Notes under the pieces: model-generated
What the model was told of the DNA's origin: nothing
The model's database searches: none
What the model saw: the letters and a program-made list of their open reading frames with translations, nothing else
Shown here: piece after piece, positions 7,955-15,288 of the stretch
Numbering within the stretch: the first letter of the stretch is position 1
How the letters are laid out: each line of letters begins with the position of its first letter
Source of the DNA: an uncultured Prevotella sp.
GTDB lineage: Bacteria > Bacteroidota > Bacteroidia > Bacteroidales > Bacteroidaceae
Direction of reading: 5' to 3'
Assembly: GCA_905234145.1 (NCBI GenBank)
Contig: CAJOGK010000014.1
Span: 1 to 34,449, forward strand
Length of the DNA stretch: 34,449 bases
Program-made: the position numbers and the translations under genes

Positions 7955-8508
7955 TAGAGACCAAGACCTTTCTTCAGTTTGTCAGCGCCTTTGTCGATAG
8001 CTTCGTTTGCCTTCTGCTTTGCATCTTCCTTAACACTCTCTACGGCAGCCTTACCAGCCTTATTCAGGGTGTCTACAGCAGCTGCGCCAGCCTGATTCAT
8101 ACCGTCTACAGCACTATTCAGCCCGTTTACGATGCTCTCAGCAGGTGCAGCAGTGAGAGAATTTATAGCACTTGTCACCATCTCGTTGTCACCAGCAAAA
8201 GCCTTGATCTTCTCGGCATTCTCTTTCAGAAACTCCTGAACCTTGGTTACATACAATTTTGCAGCCTCAGGATTGGTGCTCAAAAATTCCTTAATCTTCT
8301 CCTGAATGCTTGTCAAAACCTCTTGCAACTTGCTGGCATCCTGAGCCTCAATCTGCTCTGAGAGAGCGGCTGTAATGTCGGTTATTGCAGTTTCAACATC
8401 CTCTTGTGCTACAGCCTCTGTGTTTTCTGCAGGAGCCTGAGTCTTATTACCACACGATGTAAAACCAATGGCTATCATAGCCAATACTGCGAATAATACT
8501 TTTTTCAT
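7954..8508 (-). CDS. Small helical lipoprotein of unknown function
   Basis: This 184-residue protein has a lipoprotein signal (MKKVLFAVLAMIAIGFTSC; lipobox FTSC with the lipidated Cys at residue 19). The mature part is almost wholly predicted helix, rich in Ala, Glu and Lys, with no aromatic core. Residues about 115-184 contain repeated short amphipathic stretches (INSLTAAPAES, LNSAVDGMNQ, LNKAGKAAVES), suggesting an elongated or coiled structure. No enzymatic motif is visible. The stop overlaps the dsbD start by one base and the pair reads from one promoter, so the protein probably works in the same compartment as DsbD, but no function can be assigned. Confidence 0.8.
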   Translation of the reverse strand: MKKVLFAVLAMIAIGFTSCGNKTQAPAENTEAVAQEDVETAITDITAALSEQIEAQDASKLQEVLTSIQEKIKEFLSTNPEAAKLYVTKVQEFLKENAEKIKAFAGDNEMVTSAINSLTAAPAESIVNGLNSAVDGMNQAGAAAVDTLNKAGKAAVESVKEDAKQKANEAIDKGADKLKKGLGL

Positions 8509-8546
8509 AATGCTTGAGTTATGTTAATAATGAATGCTTAATGCTT
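8509..8546 (-). repeat. AAGCATT heptamer repeats in the 5' leader of the lipoprotein gene
   Basis: Read on the minus strand, the heptamer AAGCATT occurs twice in tandem (8533-8546) and a third time (8509-8515) directly against the ATG, separated by 17 bp. It has the same kind of layout as the arrays at 15263, 29167 and 29942, with a different unit sequence. Confidence 0.7.
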
Positions 8547-8567
8547 ATTGTTCTTGATTTTCGGCAA

Positions 8568-8598
8568 CAAATTTACTGCATTTTTAATTATGTTGAAA
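8568..8598 (-). promoter_or_regulatory. Promoter of the lipoprotein-dsbD operon
   Basis: A minus-strand TAAATTTG -7 box (8568-8575) has a weak TTTC -33-like element 19 bp upstream (8595-8598). The predicted leader is about 55 nt and contains the AAGCATT repeats. Confidence 0.55.
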
Positions 8599-8628
8599 CA
8601 TTTTAGCTATCTTTTTTGTTTTTTTTAG

Positions 8629-8636
8629 TACTTTTG
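8629..8636 (+). promoter_or_regulatory. -7 box of the SulP transporter gene
   Basis: TACTTTTG matches TAnnTTTG 41 bp before the ATG at 8677. A T-rich stretch precedes it, but no TTTG stands at the usual 19-21 bp spacing, so only the -7 element is called. Confidence 0.5.
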
Positions 8637-8676
8637 CAGTCTCATTTTCAGAAGTATTAGTTTTTATTTGACATAT

Positions 8677-10380
8677 ATGACAACATTCACGTTTAAGCCG
8701 AAACTATTTTCGACACTTAAGAATTACGATCGCCGTCAGTTTACGACCGACTTGCTGGCTGGTGTCATCGTGGGCATTGTCGCCCTGCCATTGGCCATTG
8801 CCTTTGGTATTGCCTCAGGTGTAACGCCCGAGAAGGGTATTATCACTGCAATTGTGGCTGGTCTTATCGTTTCGTTCTTTGGTGGTTCCAAAGTTCAGAT
8901 TGGTGGCCCCACGGGCGCGTTCATTATTATTATATACGGAATCATCCAACAGTATGGTTTCGAGGGCCTGACCATCGCCACGCTATTGGCTGGTGTGTTC
9001 CTCATCATGTTTGGCGTGCTCCATTTGGGTACGATCATCAAGTATATTCCTTATCCCATTGTGGTAGGTTTTACGTCGGGTATCGCCCTGACCATTTTCA
9101 CCACGCAGATTAAGGATCTCTTTGGACTGACGATGGATTTCGTACCTTCTGATTTCATAGAGAAATGGATTGCCTATTTCAAGCAGATGGGCACGCTCGA
9201 CCCCTGGAGCATGGGCGTGGGCGTAGGTTCTGTTGCCGTGATAGCCTTATGGCCTAAGATTGCCCGCTATAATAGCATATTGGCTAAATTGCCTGGTTCG
9301 TTGATTGCTATCATTGTGATGACGATTGCTGCTCTGTTGCTGAAGAATGAGATGGGTATTACCAGCATTGAGACGATTGGCGACCGATTCTCTATTTCCA
9401 ATCAGTTGCCTGGTGCTGTGGTGCCCGAGCTTTCTTGGGAGGTTATCAAAGGTTTGGTATCGCCTGCTATTACGATTGCCATTCTGGGTGCTATCGAGTC
9501 GTTGCTTTCTGCTACGGTGGCCGATGGTGTGATTGGCGATCGCCACGATTCAAATACCGAGTTGATTGCCCAGGGTATGGCCAATCTGGCGAGTCCTATC
9601 TTTGGCGGTATTCCTGCTACCGGTGCCATCGCCCGTACCATGACTAATATAAATAATGGTGGTCGTACGCCTATAGCTGGTATCATCCACGCTGCTGTGC
9701 TCTTGCTGATTTTCTTGTTCCTCATGCCACTTGCCCAGTTTATCCCAATGGCTTGTCTGGCTGGTGTACTGGTGATTGTAAGCTATAACATGAGTGGCTG
9801 GCGTTCGTTCTTCAGCATTTTGAAGAATCCTAAAAGCGATGTTATCGTACTTTGGGTAACTTTCCTGCTGACGGTGATTTTCGACCTCACCATCGCTATC
9901 GAGGTAGGTTTGATCTGCGCTTGTCTGCTCTTCATGCGTCGTATGGCTGAAACTACCGATGTGAAGGTAATCAGCGATGAGATTAACCCCGAAGAAGAGG
10001 AGAGTGACTTCCAGTTGGGCAACCTTGAGCACCTTACCATTCCAGAGGGTGTAGAGGTGTACGAGATCAACGGCCCATATTTCTTTGGTGCTGGTAACCG
10101 TTTTGAGGAGATTATGAGTGCCCTTCGTCATCAGCGTCGTCGCCCCAAGGTGCGCATCATCCGTATGCGTAAGGTACCATTTGTTGATTCTACAGGAATC
10201 CACAACCTTACTAACCTCTGTCTGATGAGTCAGCAAGAGGGTATTCAGGTCGTGCTGTCGGGTGTTAATCCCAAGGTACAGGCTGTGTTACATAAGGCCT
10301 CGTTCGATAAGTTGCTGGGCGAGCAGAATATCTGCTCTCACATCAACGAAGCACTTGAGCGCGCTTCTTCTCTTTTATAA
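8677..10380 (+). CDS. SulP-family inorganic anion transporter with C-terminal STAS domain
   Basis: This 567-residue protein starts at ATG 8677; the upstream TTG at 8668 would add only three residues and is less likely. The N-terminal membrane domain has the SulP signature (DLLAGVIVGIVALPLAIAFG, IGGPTGAF, and later ATGAIARTMTNINNGGRTP) and roughly a dozen hydrophobic segments up to about residue 425. The C-terminal STAS domain (about 450-567) has the conserved loop FVDSTGIHNL, where Ser505 is the position phosphorylated in related anti-sigma antagonist proteins. SulP proteins carry sulfate, bicarbonate or other anions. No carbonic anhydrase or sulfur gene is adjacent to narrow the substrate. 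The last 38 bp overlap the tail of the convergent phosphatase gene. Confidence 0.93.
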   Translation: MTTFTFKPKLFSTLKNYDRRQFTTDLLAGVIVGIVALPLAIAFGIASGVTPEKGIITAIVAGLIVSFFGGSKVQIGGPTGAFIIIIYGIIQQYGFEGLTIATLLAGVFLIMFGVLHLGTIIKYIPYPIVVGFTSGIALTIFTTQIKDLFGLTMDFVPSDFIEKWIAYFKQMGTLDPWSMGVGVGSVAVIALWPKIARYNSILAKLPGSLIAIIVMTIAALLLKNEMGITSIETIGDRFSISNQLPGAVVPELSWEVIKGLVSPAITIAILGAIESLLSATVADGVIGDRHDSNTELIAQGMANLASPIFGGIPATGAIARTMTNINNGGRTPIAGIIHAAVLLLIFLFLMPLAQFIPMACLAGVLVIVSYNMSGWRSFFSILKNPKSDVIVLWVTFLLTVIFDLTIAIEVGLICACLLFMRRMAETTDVKVISDEINPEEEESDFQLGNLEHLTIPEGVEVYEINGPYFFGAGNRFEEIMSALRHQRRRPKVRIIRMRKVPFVDSTGIHNLTNLCLMSQQEGIQVVLSGVNPKVQAVLHKASFDKLLGEQNICSHINEALERASSLL

Positions 10381-10385
10381 GCGCG
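10321..10385. terminator. Two hairpins in the convergent overlap of the SulP and phosphatase genes
   Basis: GAGCAGA-ATA-TCTGCTC (10321-10337) is a perfect 7-bp stem just past the minus-strand stop at 10343. CGCGCTT (10360-10366) pairs with AAGCGCG (10379-10385) around a 12-nt loop spanning the SulP stop codon. Both lie within coding sequence of the opposite or same gene; T-runs are weak, so termination is inferred from position. Confidence 0.4.
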
Positions 10386-12085
10386 TATTCTTCTCTGGCG
10401 CGTGCGAGCTGGGCTTGGAAGGCCTCGTTCGACATGAGGCGACACATCACTGCGGTGGCCTCTACAAGGGCGGCATCGATGTCGCTCTTGTAATGTCTGC
10501 CACAAATCACACGGTTGATGGCATACTCTTGGGCTCTACTGATGAGTGCCTCTGTAGAGTCGGGTACCACAAGGGCCAGTGTGAAGGCATACACCCATCC
10601 TCTTACTGTATGTCCTGAAGGATAGCTCCACGAATCTGCATATTCGGCATCGTATTCCGGCACGAGCGATGGCTCGCCAAAATGCACGAAGGGGCGCTCG
10701 CGATGGTAATAATCCTTCGCTGCCTTATTCACTTCGTTGGCGTCTTTCTTTGCGCCCTCTACCAGTTTGAATATCTCAGGACATTCCTCTGGGCCGATGA
10801 CGAATCCAGCAGAGCCGCTAAAAGCTTTCGACATCCACTGCACTTCGTCTAAGGCAGCCAGTACGCCTCTGGGTGTAGAGCGCTGTTCCTTGCCAATTTC
10901 ATAAAAATAGGAGTCGTTATCGAAATCCTTGGAACCGAATGCTGGCGGACTGGTAATGAATTTCAGGTGGTTGGGTCGCTCCTCTGCACTCAGGAATTTG
11001 TTTATTTTTACACTGTTGTTCTTATCGTCATCAACTGCCTGCATGGAGGCCAGCAGGGTTGCTACATCAGCAGGTGCCGTTGTGGTAGGCACGAAATCGA
11101 TGTCGGGTATCACGATGGTCTTAAACCAGTCTCTCAGCCAACCCTTATACTGGTTCTGAGAGTCGGCCACCATCAGCAATATTTGTCGCCCGTCTTCTGT
11201 TTTAGGCCCCATGCAGATGCCCTCGTAGTTGGCGAAGTTCTGGTTTTTCAGATTGATGTGGGTGCGAAACTCTGTAATCAACTTCTTTTGCAGCAGATCG
11301 CCTGGATTCTGCAGAGAGGGATTTACCAGATAGAGTTTTACGTGTACAAAAGAGCCGATATATTTTGGTGTCTCTCTTATTTCGCGCTCCAGAACGATAA
11401 TCTGTCCGTTGTCGAGTGCTGTCAAACCGCTCACACCCAGTATACTTTTGCCCTCCAGACTCTCTACAGCCGAGGAGTCGCTCAAGTACCAGTATTGTTC
11501 TTTCGGTTGCAGGTCTTCGCCAAAGCTCTGTAGTCGCAATAAGTTGGCTATCTTTTTCTTGATGTTGGGCTTTGCCCCGTCTTGCTTGAGTGTATTTTCG
11601 GTGGTCGTCCAGAATCGGTGGGTGCTGGCATTATATGTCAGTGCCTCAAAACCGCAATTGCTACGGGTGGTGGTAAACTCGCTGGGGATGTTCAGCTTTC
11701 TGCCCGTCTGCTGTCCTACGAGGGTGTATTCTATAATCTGGCCGTCGCTCTCGCTGCTTACGAATACCGTGTTGGTAGGCGCCACATAGCAGATGCCCTC
11801 TTCATCACGGTTGGGCTTGTCGCTCATCGTCATAAAGCCCTCATTCTTTACGTCTTTGATATCGCCCGTCTTGGTATCGGTAAGAATGGTCATCACGTGG
11901 AAACCAGCCGTTGGCGACTTGTCATTTGCTACAGCATAGCAATCACCTCCCAACCACGTAATGCCGCTATAGTTGCCTGCGGGTACGGTCTTGGGAAATT
12001 TGTGCTGCTTGTTTACCCTTACTTCCTGAGCCGGAACCTGTATGGTTGCCAGCATCAGGAGGGTAGAGATAAATAGCCTGTTCAT
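10343..12085 (-). CDS. Exported phytase-like domain fused to a PAP2/class A acid phosphatase
   Basis: This 580-residue protein has a signal peptide (about 1-19, ending VPAQE). Residues 25-340 resemble the esterase-like/phytase-like beta-propeller family (PF13449 type): SGITWLGGDCYAVANDKS, RDEEGICYVAPTNTVFVSSE, GFEALTYNASTHRFWTTTE, FANYEGICMGP. Residues about 375-560 form a type 2 phosphatidic acid phosphatase/class A acid phosphatase domain with all three signature motifs: K457...RERP465, YPSGHT (488-493) and R525...H531...D535. The catalytic His are thus intact. It probably removes phosphate from an extracytoplasmic ester; the substrate is unknown and the propeller may be a binding or second catalytic domain. 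The gene starts 4 bp after glmM ends. An uninterrupted frame runs through both domains, so the fusion is real in this sequence. Confidence 0.85.
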   Translation of the reverse strand: MNRLFISTLLMLATIQVPAQEVRVNKQHKFPKTVPAGNYSGITWLGGDCYAVANDKSPTAGFHVMTILTDTKTGDIKDVKNEGFMTMSDKPNRDEEGICYVAPTNTVFVSSESDGQIIEYTLVGQQTGRKLNIPSEFTTTRSNCGFEALTYNASTHRFWTTTENTLKQDGAKPNIKKKIANLLRLQSFGEDLQPKEQYWYLSDSSAVESLEGKSILGVSGLTALDNGQIIVLEREIRETPKYIGSFVHVKLYLVNPSLQNPGDLLQKKLITEFRTHINLKNQNFANYEGICMGPKTEDGRQILLMVADSQNQYKGWLRDWFKTIVIPDIDFVPTTTAPADVATLLASMQAVDDDKNNSVKINKFLSAEERPNHLKFITSPPAFGSKDFDNDSYFYEIGKEQRSTPRGVLAALDEVQWMSKAFSGSAGFVIGPEECPEIFKLVEGAKKDANEVNKAAKDYYHRERPFVHFGEPSLVPEYDAEYADSWSYPSGHTVRGWVYAFTLALVVPDSTEALISRAQEYAINRVICGRHYKSDIDAALVEATAVMCRLMSNEAFQAQLARAREEYALIKEKKRAQVLR

Positions 12086-12089
12086 TTTT

Positions 12090-13496
12090 TTATTGCATGT
12101 CGTAAACTACTTGCATCAGTTGCTTACCTAGGTCATCGGCCAGCTGCATGGTTTGTGCCTCGCTGTAAACACGAATAATTGGCTCGGTGTTGCTCTTGCG
12201 CAGATGAACCCAGCGATCGGGGAAGTCGATCTTTACACCATCGATATCGTTGACCACAGCAGAATTGTCCTTGGCAAACATCTCCTTAACCTTCACCAGA
12301 ATGGCGTCGACGTCGGTCTCAGGGGTCAGGTCGATGCGATTCTTGGCGATCTGATAGTTGGGGAAGGTGTTACGGAGCTCACTAGCGGTGCAACCCTTCT
12401 GTGCCAGACTTGACAAGAAGAGGGCAATACCTACGAGGGCATCGCGACCATAGTGGCTCTCGGGATAGATCACACCGCCATTGCCCTCGCCACCAATCAC
12501 TGCACCTACCTCTTTCATCTTGGTGGTAACATTCACCTCACCCACAGCAGCAGCTGTGTACTGACCACTATGCTTCAAAGTAACATCGCGCAGGGCACGT
12601 GTACTACTCAGATTAGAAACGGTGTTGCCAGGGGTATGGCTCAATACGTAATCGGCCACGCTAACCAGCGTGTATTCCTCGCCAAACATGGTGCCATCCT
12701 CACAGATGAATGCCAAGCGGTCTACATCGGGATCGACTACGATACCAAGGTCGAAACCGCCTTTCTTCATGCGATCCATGATGCCATGGAGGTTTTTCTC
12801 AAGTGGCTCTGGATTGTGGGCAAAGTCGCCAGTGCAGTCACTATTCAGTATCTCGTAGTCAACACCCAGTGCCTTGAAGAACTCGGGCAAGATAATGCCA
12901 CCTACGGAATTGATGGTATCGGCACACACACGGAAACCACGCTTCTTGATAGCCTCGCGATCGGTGAGCTTAAGCTGGAGCACAGCGTCGATATGGCGAC
13001 GATTGTAGCTGTCGTCAATGATACATTTGCCAAGTTTGTCGACCTCGGCATATTCAAACTTCTCCACCTCGGCCAAACGGAGCACTTCGGCACCATCGGC
13101 TGCTGTCAGGAACTCACCCTCGCGGTTCAACAGCTTCAGGGCATTCCACTGACGGGGATTGTGAGAGGCGGTGATGATAATACCGCCATCGGCTCCCGAC
13201 ATACGAACGGCCAGCTCGGTGGTGGGAGTAGTGGCATAACCAATATCGAGTACATCGTAGCCCATACCCATAAGGGTACCAACGACTACGTTACGTACCA
13301 TAAGGCCAGAAATACGGCCATCGCGACCTACCACAATCAGTGGCTTTTTGCCACTGAGACCTTGCTTATTCTTTTGGCCTCCAATAAACTGGGCATAGGC
13401 AGTGGTAAACTTTACAATATCAAGGGGATTAAGAGTATCTCCAGTAGGTCCGCCTATAGTTCCACGGATACCGGAGATGGATTTAATAAGTGTCAT
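12090..13496 (-). CDS. glmM: Phosphoglucosamine mutase / phosphohexomutase
   Basis: This 468-residue enzyme interconverts glucosamine-6-phosphate and glucosamine-1-phosphate for UDP-GlcNAc, and so for peptidoglycan and LPS. The alpha-D-phosphohexomutase motifs are complete: the phosphoserine loop TASHNP (Ser111), the metal loop DPDVDR (Asp255, Asp257, Asp259), the sugar loop GEGNGG at about 335, and the phosphate-binding RKSNTEP near 435. The N-terminal SISGIRGTIGG is typical of Bacteroidota GlmM. Some members also act on mannose or glucose phosphates, so strict specificity is not proven. It sits 25 bp after a DUF4827 lipoprotein gene and is followed within 4 bp by the phosphatase fusion, so it is presumably cotranscribed. 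Confidence 0.9.
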   Translation of the reverse strand: MTLIKSISGIRGTIGGPTGDTLNPLDIVKFTTAYAQFIGGQKNKQGLSGKKPLIVVGRDGRISGLMVRNVVVGTLMGMGYDVLDIGYATTPTTELAVRMSGADGGIIITASHNPRQWNALKLLNREGEFLTAADGAEVLRLAEVEKFEYAEVDKLGKCIIDDSYNRRHIDAVLQLKLTDREAIKKRGFRVCADTINSVGGIILPEFFKALGVDYEILNSDCTGDFAHNPEPLEKNLHGIMDRMKKGGFDLGIVVDPDVDRLAFICEDGTMFGEEYTLVSVADYVLSHTPGNTVSNLSSTRALRDVTLKHSGQYTAAAVGEVNVTTKMKEVGAVIGGEGNGGVIYPESHYGRDALVGIALFLSSLAQKGCTASELRNTFPNYQIAKNRIDLTPETDVDAILVKVKEMFAKDNSAVVNDIDGVKIDFPDRWVHLRKSNTEPIIRVYSEAQTMQLADDLGKQLMQVVYDMQ

Positions 13497-13521
13497 ATTA
13501 CTAACTTTAAAATTATAACTT
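13497..13521 (-). repeat. Degenerate heptamer array at the DUF4827-glmM joint
   Basis: On the minus strand the spacer after the DUF4827 stop reads AAGTTAT, AATTTTA, AAGTTAG, then TAAT and the glmM ATG. Units one and three match at six of seven positions. It is a weaker case of the arrays seen at 15263, 29167 and 29942. Confidence 0.4.
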
Positions 13522-14169
13522 CTAGCTTTCTCGTTCGAATGTGATAACGTAATAAAATGGCATCACATTGCTGCTGGCATCAGCATGGCCCTGAGAGTGG
13601 GGCACGATGAGGCGCACCTTAGCGCACTGCTCGTCGGCAGTCTGCGGGCGACCTACCTTAATATAACTAAAGGGCACAATCCATCCCGAGGGCACTGAGG
13701 CACCATGGTAGACATTCATGACGCCACTCGTAAACGAAGCCGTATACGTGGCATTGGTGCGACTTACATTCATACAATCGGGGATGGCTGTGGCCGGGAT
13801 ATCGCCAAACATCATGGCTGGATCGTCGTTGCGACAATAGATAGTATCGTTCATGATATCGAACTCCATGAAACGACATACTAACTTGGCATTCTCACCA
13901 TCCTGAATAGATGTGCCACAACCATGGCGCATAATCTGCATGTAAACACCTGTCTTGTCGAGTTTCACAAACTCGTTGCGACTCAAATCGGTTGTATAGT
14001 TCTGCTCCTTAAACTGATCCTCGCTGATGACAACGATGGAAGAATCGGCAATGAACTTGGCAATGGCATTGCGCTCCTTTTCCTTCTTGTCGCCGTAAGT
14101 CTCATAATCGTTACAACTGGCAAGAACGGCTGCTATGGTGATCAATATAAATAGATATTTTTTCATCAT
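13522..14169 (-). CDS. DUF4827-type lipoprotein (FKBP-like fold family)
   Basis: This 215-residue protein begins with a lipoprotein signal (MMKKYLFILITIAAVLASC; lipobox LASC, Cys19). The second Met at 14166 is an equally possible start. The mature part begins with a charged stretch (YETYGDKKEKERNAIAKFIAD), followed by a domain of mixed strands with GVYMQIMRHGCGTSIQDGE and PSGWIVPFSYIKVGRP. This layout matches DUF4827 proteins of Bacteroidales, which resemble peptidyl-prolyl isomerases of the FKBP type. Whether it has isomerase activity cannot be judged here. It has its own promoter and is followed by glmM. Confidence 0.72.
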   Translation of the reverse strand: MMKKYLFILITIAAVLASCNDYETYGDKKEKERNAIAKFIADSSIVVISEDQFKEQNYTTDLSRNEFVKLDKTGVYMQIMRHGCGTSIQDGENAKLVCRFMEFDIMNDTIYCRNDDPAMMFGDIPATAIPDCMNVSRTNATYTASFTSGVMNVYHGASVPSGWIVPFSYIKVGRPQTADEQCAKVRLIVPHSQGHADASSNVMPFYYVITFERES

Positions 14170-14186
14170 TTTACGTATTGACGCTG

Positions 14187-14213
14187 CAAAAGTACGAATA
14201 AATTCTGAAACAA
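14187..14213 (-). promoter_or_regulatory. Promoter of the DUF4827-glmM-phosphatase operon
   Basis: A minus-strand TACTTTTG -7 box (14187-14194) lies in the 58-bp gap after the DHH gene. A TTG at 14211-14213 is 16 bp upstream and an ATTG at 14217-14220 is 22 bp upstream; neither has the ideal 20-bp spacing. The leader would be about 15 nt. Confidence 0.6.
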
Positions 14214-14227
14214 CGTCAATAATTAGG

Positions 14228-15262
14228 CTACTTTAACTTGTTTTCGTATGCAAGAAGTGCTTTTTTGACCGTTTTGACGGCATCTTGCATGGTGCCATTC
14301 ACGCGTCCACCCGATGCATTAAGGTGGCCACCGCCATTGAAAAACTCTTCGGCCATCTTATTGCAGGGGAAGTCGTCGACGGAGCGAAGGCTTACCCAAA
14401 TGAGGTTGGGCTTGTCGGAATCCTCGCGCAGAGAGATACTAAGCTTGAGGCCCTTTATCTGCTGGGGGATATTCACCAAACCCTCGGCATCGCCCTTAAT
14501 AAAGCGGAAACGCTTCTGTTCTTCCTTGGTGAGGGTATAGAAAGCAGCGTGAAACTCGGGCACATAGACCAGCTTTTCGTACATCACATAGCCCATCATG
14601 CGGATGCGATCCTCGGAATAGTTATGGTAAACGTTGCGATAGATCTTATCTTTGTCGATGTTCTTGGTGAGCAATTCACCAATGATGAAGTAGATTTCGG
14701 GGCGCGTGCTGTTGTAGAGGAATCCGCCAGTATCGGTCATCATGCCACAATAGATGGGTACGGCAAACTGTTTGGAGACTTGCTCAAAGCCACCTAATTG
14801 CCACACGATGCGGAAAATAAGTTCGCTGGTGCTGCTGGCTTCGGGTTGCGAGATAGTGAGCACAGTAGGCACGTTGGGGTCGAGATGGTGATCGATAAGC
14901 ACTCTGGGTGCTTTCGTATTGACCAGCGATGACTCCATCTCGTCGACACGACTAGGGGTGTTGTAGTCGAGACAGAATACAAGGTCGGCTATCTTGAAGA
15001 GCATGTCGCACTTCTCCTTGTGCTTGTCGTAGCGCACAATCTTCTCAGTATTGGGCATCCACTTCAGAAAGTCGGGATACTGATCGGGCACGATGACAGT
15101 AGGGTCTTTGCCCAGTGAGCGCAGATATTCAGCCCAACCCAGCGAAGAACCAATCGCATCGCCATCAGGACTCTTGTGGCATGTAATGAGGACGGTTTGT
15201 GCAGTAGAAATCAGCTGGTTCAATTGAGCCAGCTGATTTGCATTCAGAATATCAATATTCAC
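14228..15262 (-). CDS. nrnA: NrnA-type DHH/DHHA1 phosphoesterase (oligoribonuclease / pAp phosphatase)
   Basis: This 344-residue cytosolic protein carries the DHH-family metal motifs in order: CHKSPDGDAIGS (His29, Asp33, Asp35), CLDYN (Asp99), LIDHHLDP (Asp124, His125, His126) and MTDTGGF. A DHHA1 domain ends with GGGHLNASGG near residue 310. Known NrnA enzymes degrade very short RNAs and dephosphorylate 3'-phosphoadenosine 5'-phosphate. The start is GTG at 15260-15262, since the frame upstream is closed by a TAA within the repeat and no better ATG exists before the first metal motif. It follows the nucleotidyltransferase gene by 26 bp, a gap filled by octamer repeats. Confidence 0.88.
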   Translation of the reverse strand: MNIDILNANQLAQLNQLISTAQTVLITCHKSPDGDAIGSSLGWAEYLRSLGKDPTVIVPDQYPDFLKWMPNTEKIVRYDKHKEKCDMLFKIADLVFCLDYNTPSRVDEMESSLVNTKAPRVLIDHHLDPNVPTVLTISQPEASSTSELIFRIVWQLGGFEQVSKQFAVPIYCGMMTDTGGFLYNSTRPEIYFIIGELLTKNIDKDKIYRNVYHNYSEDRIRMMGYVMYEKLVYVPEFHAAFYTLTKEEQKRFRFIKGDAEGLVNIPQQIKGLKLSISLREDSDKPNLIWVSLRSVDDFPCNKMAEEFFNGGGHLNASGGRVNGTMQDAVKTVKKALLAYENKLK

Positions 15263-15288
15263 TTTTTTACCTTTTTACTTTTTTACCT
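15263..15288 (-). repeat. Octamer array between the nucleotidyltransferase and nrnA genes
   Basis: Written on the plus strand the units are CTTTTTTA (15262-15269), CCTTTTTA (15270-15277), CTTTTTTA (15278-15285) and a partial CCTTT. This is an ABAB pattern with a 16-bp period. It fills the joint and runs into the GTG start codon of nrnA. Confidence 0.75.

Noticed and set aside
8677..10380. Bicarbonate-uptake assignment for the SulP transporter
   Set aside because: No carbonic anhydrase or CO2-related neighbour is present, so the ion cannot be named.
12453..13544. Long plus-strand open frame (363 codons) opposite glmM
   Set aside because: It mirrors a well-supported glmM frame, and its sequence has the composition of an antisense reading with no domain.
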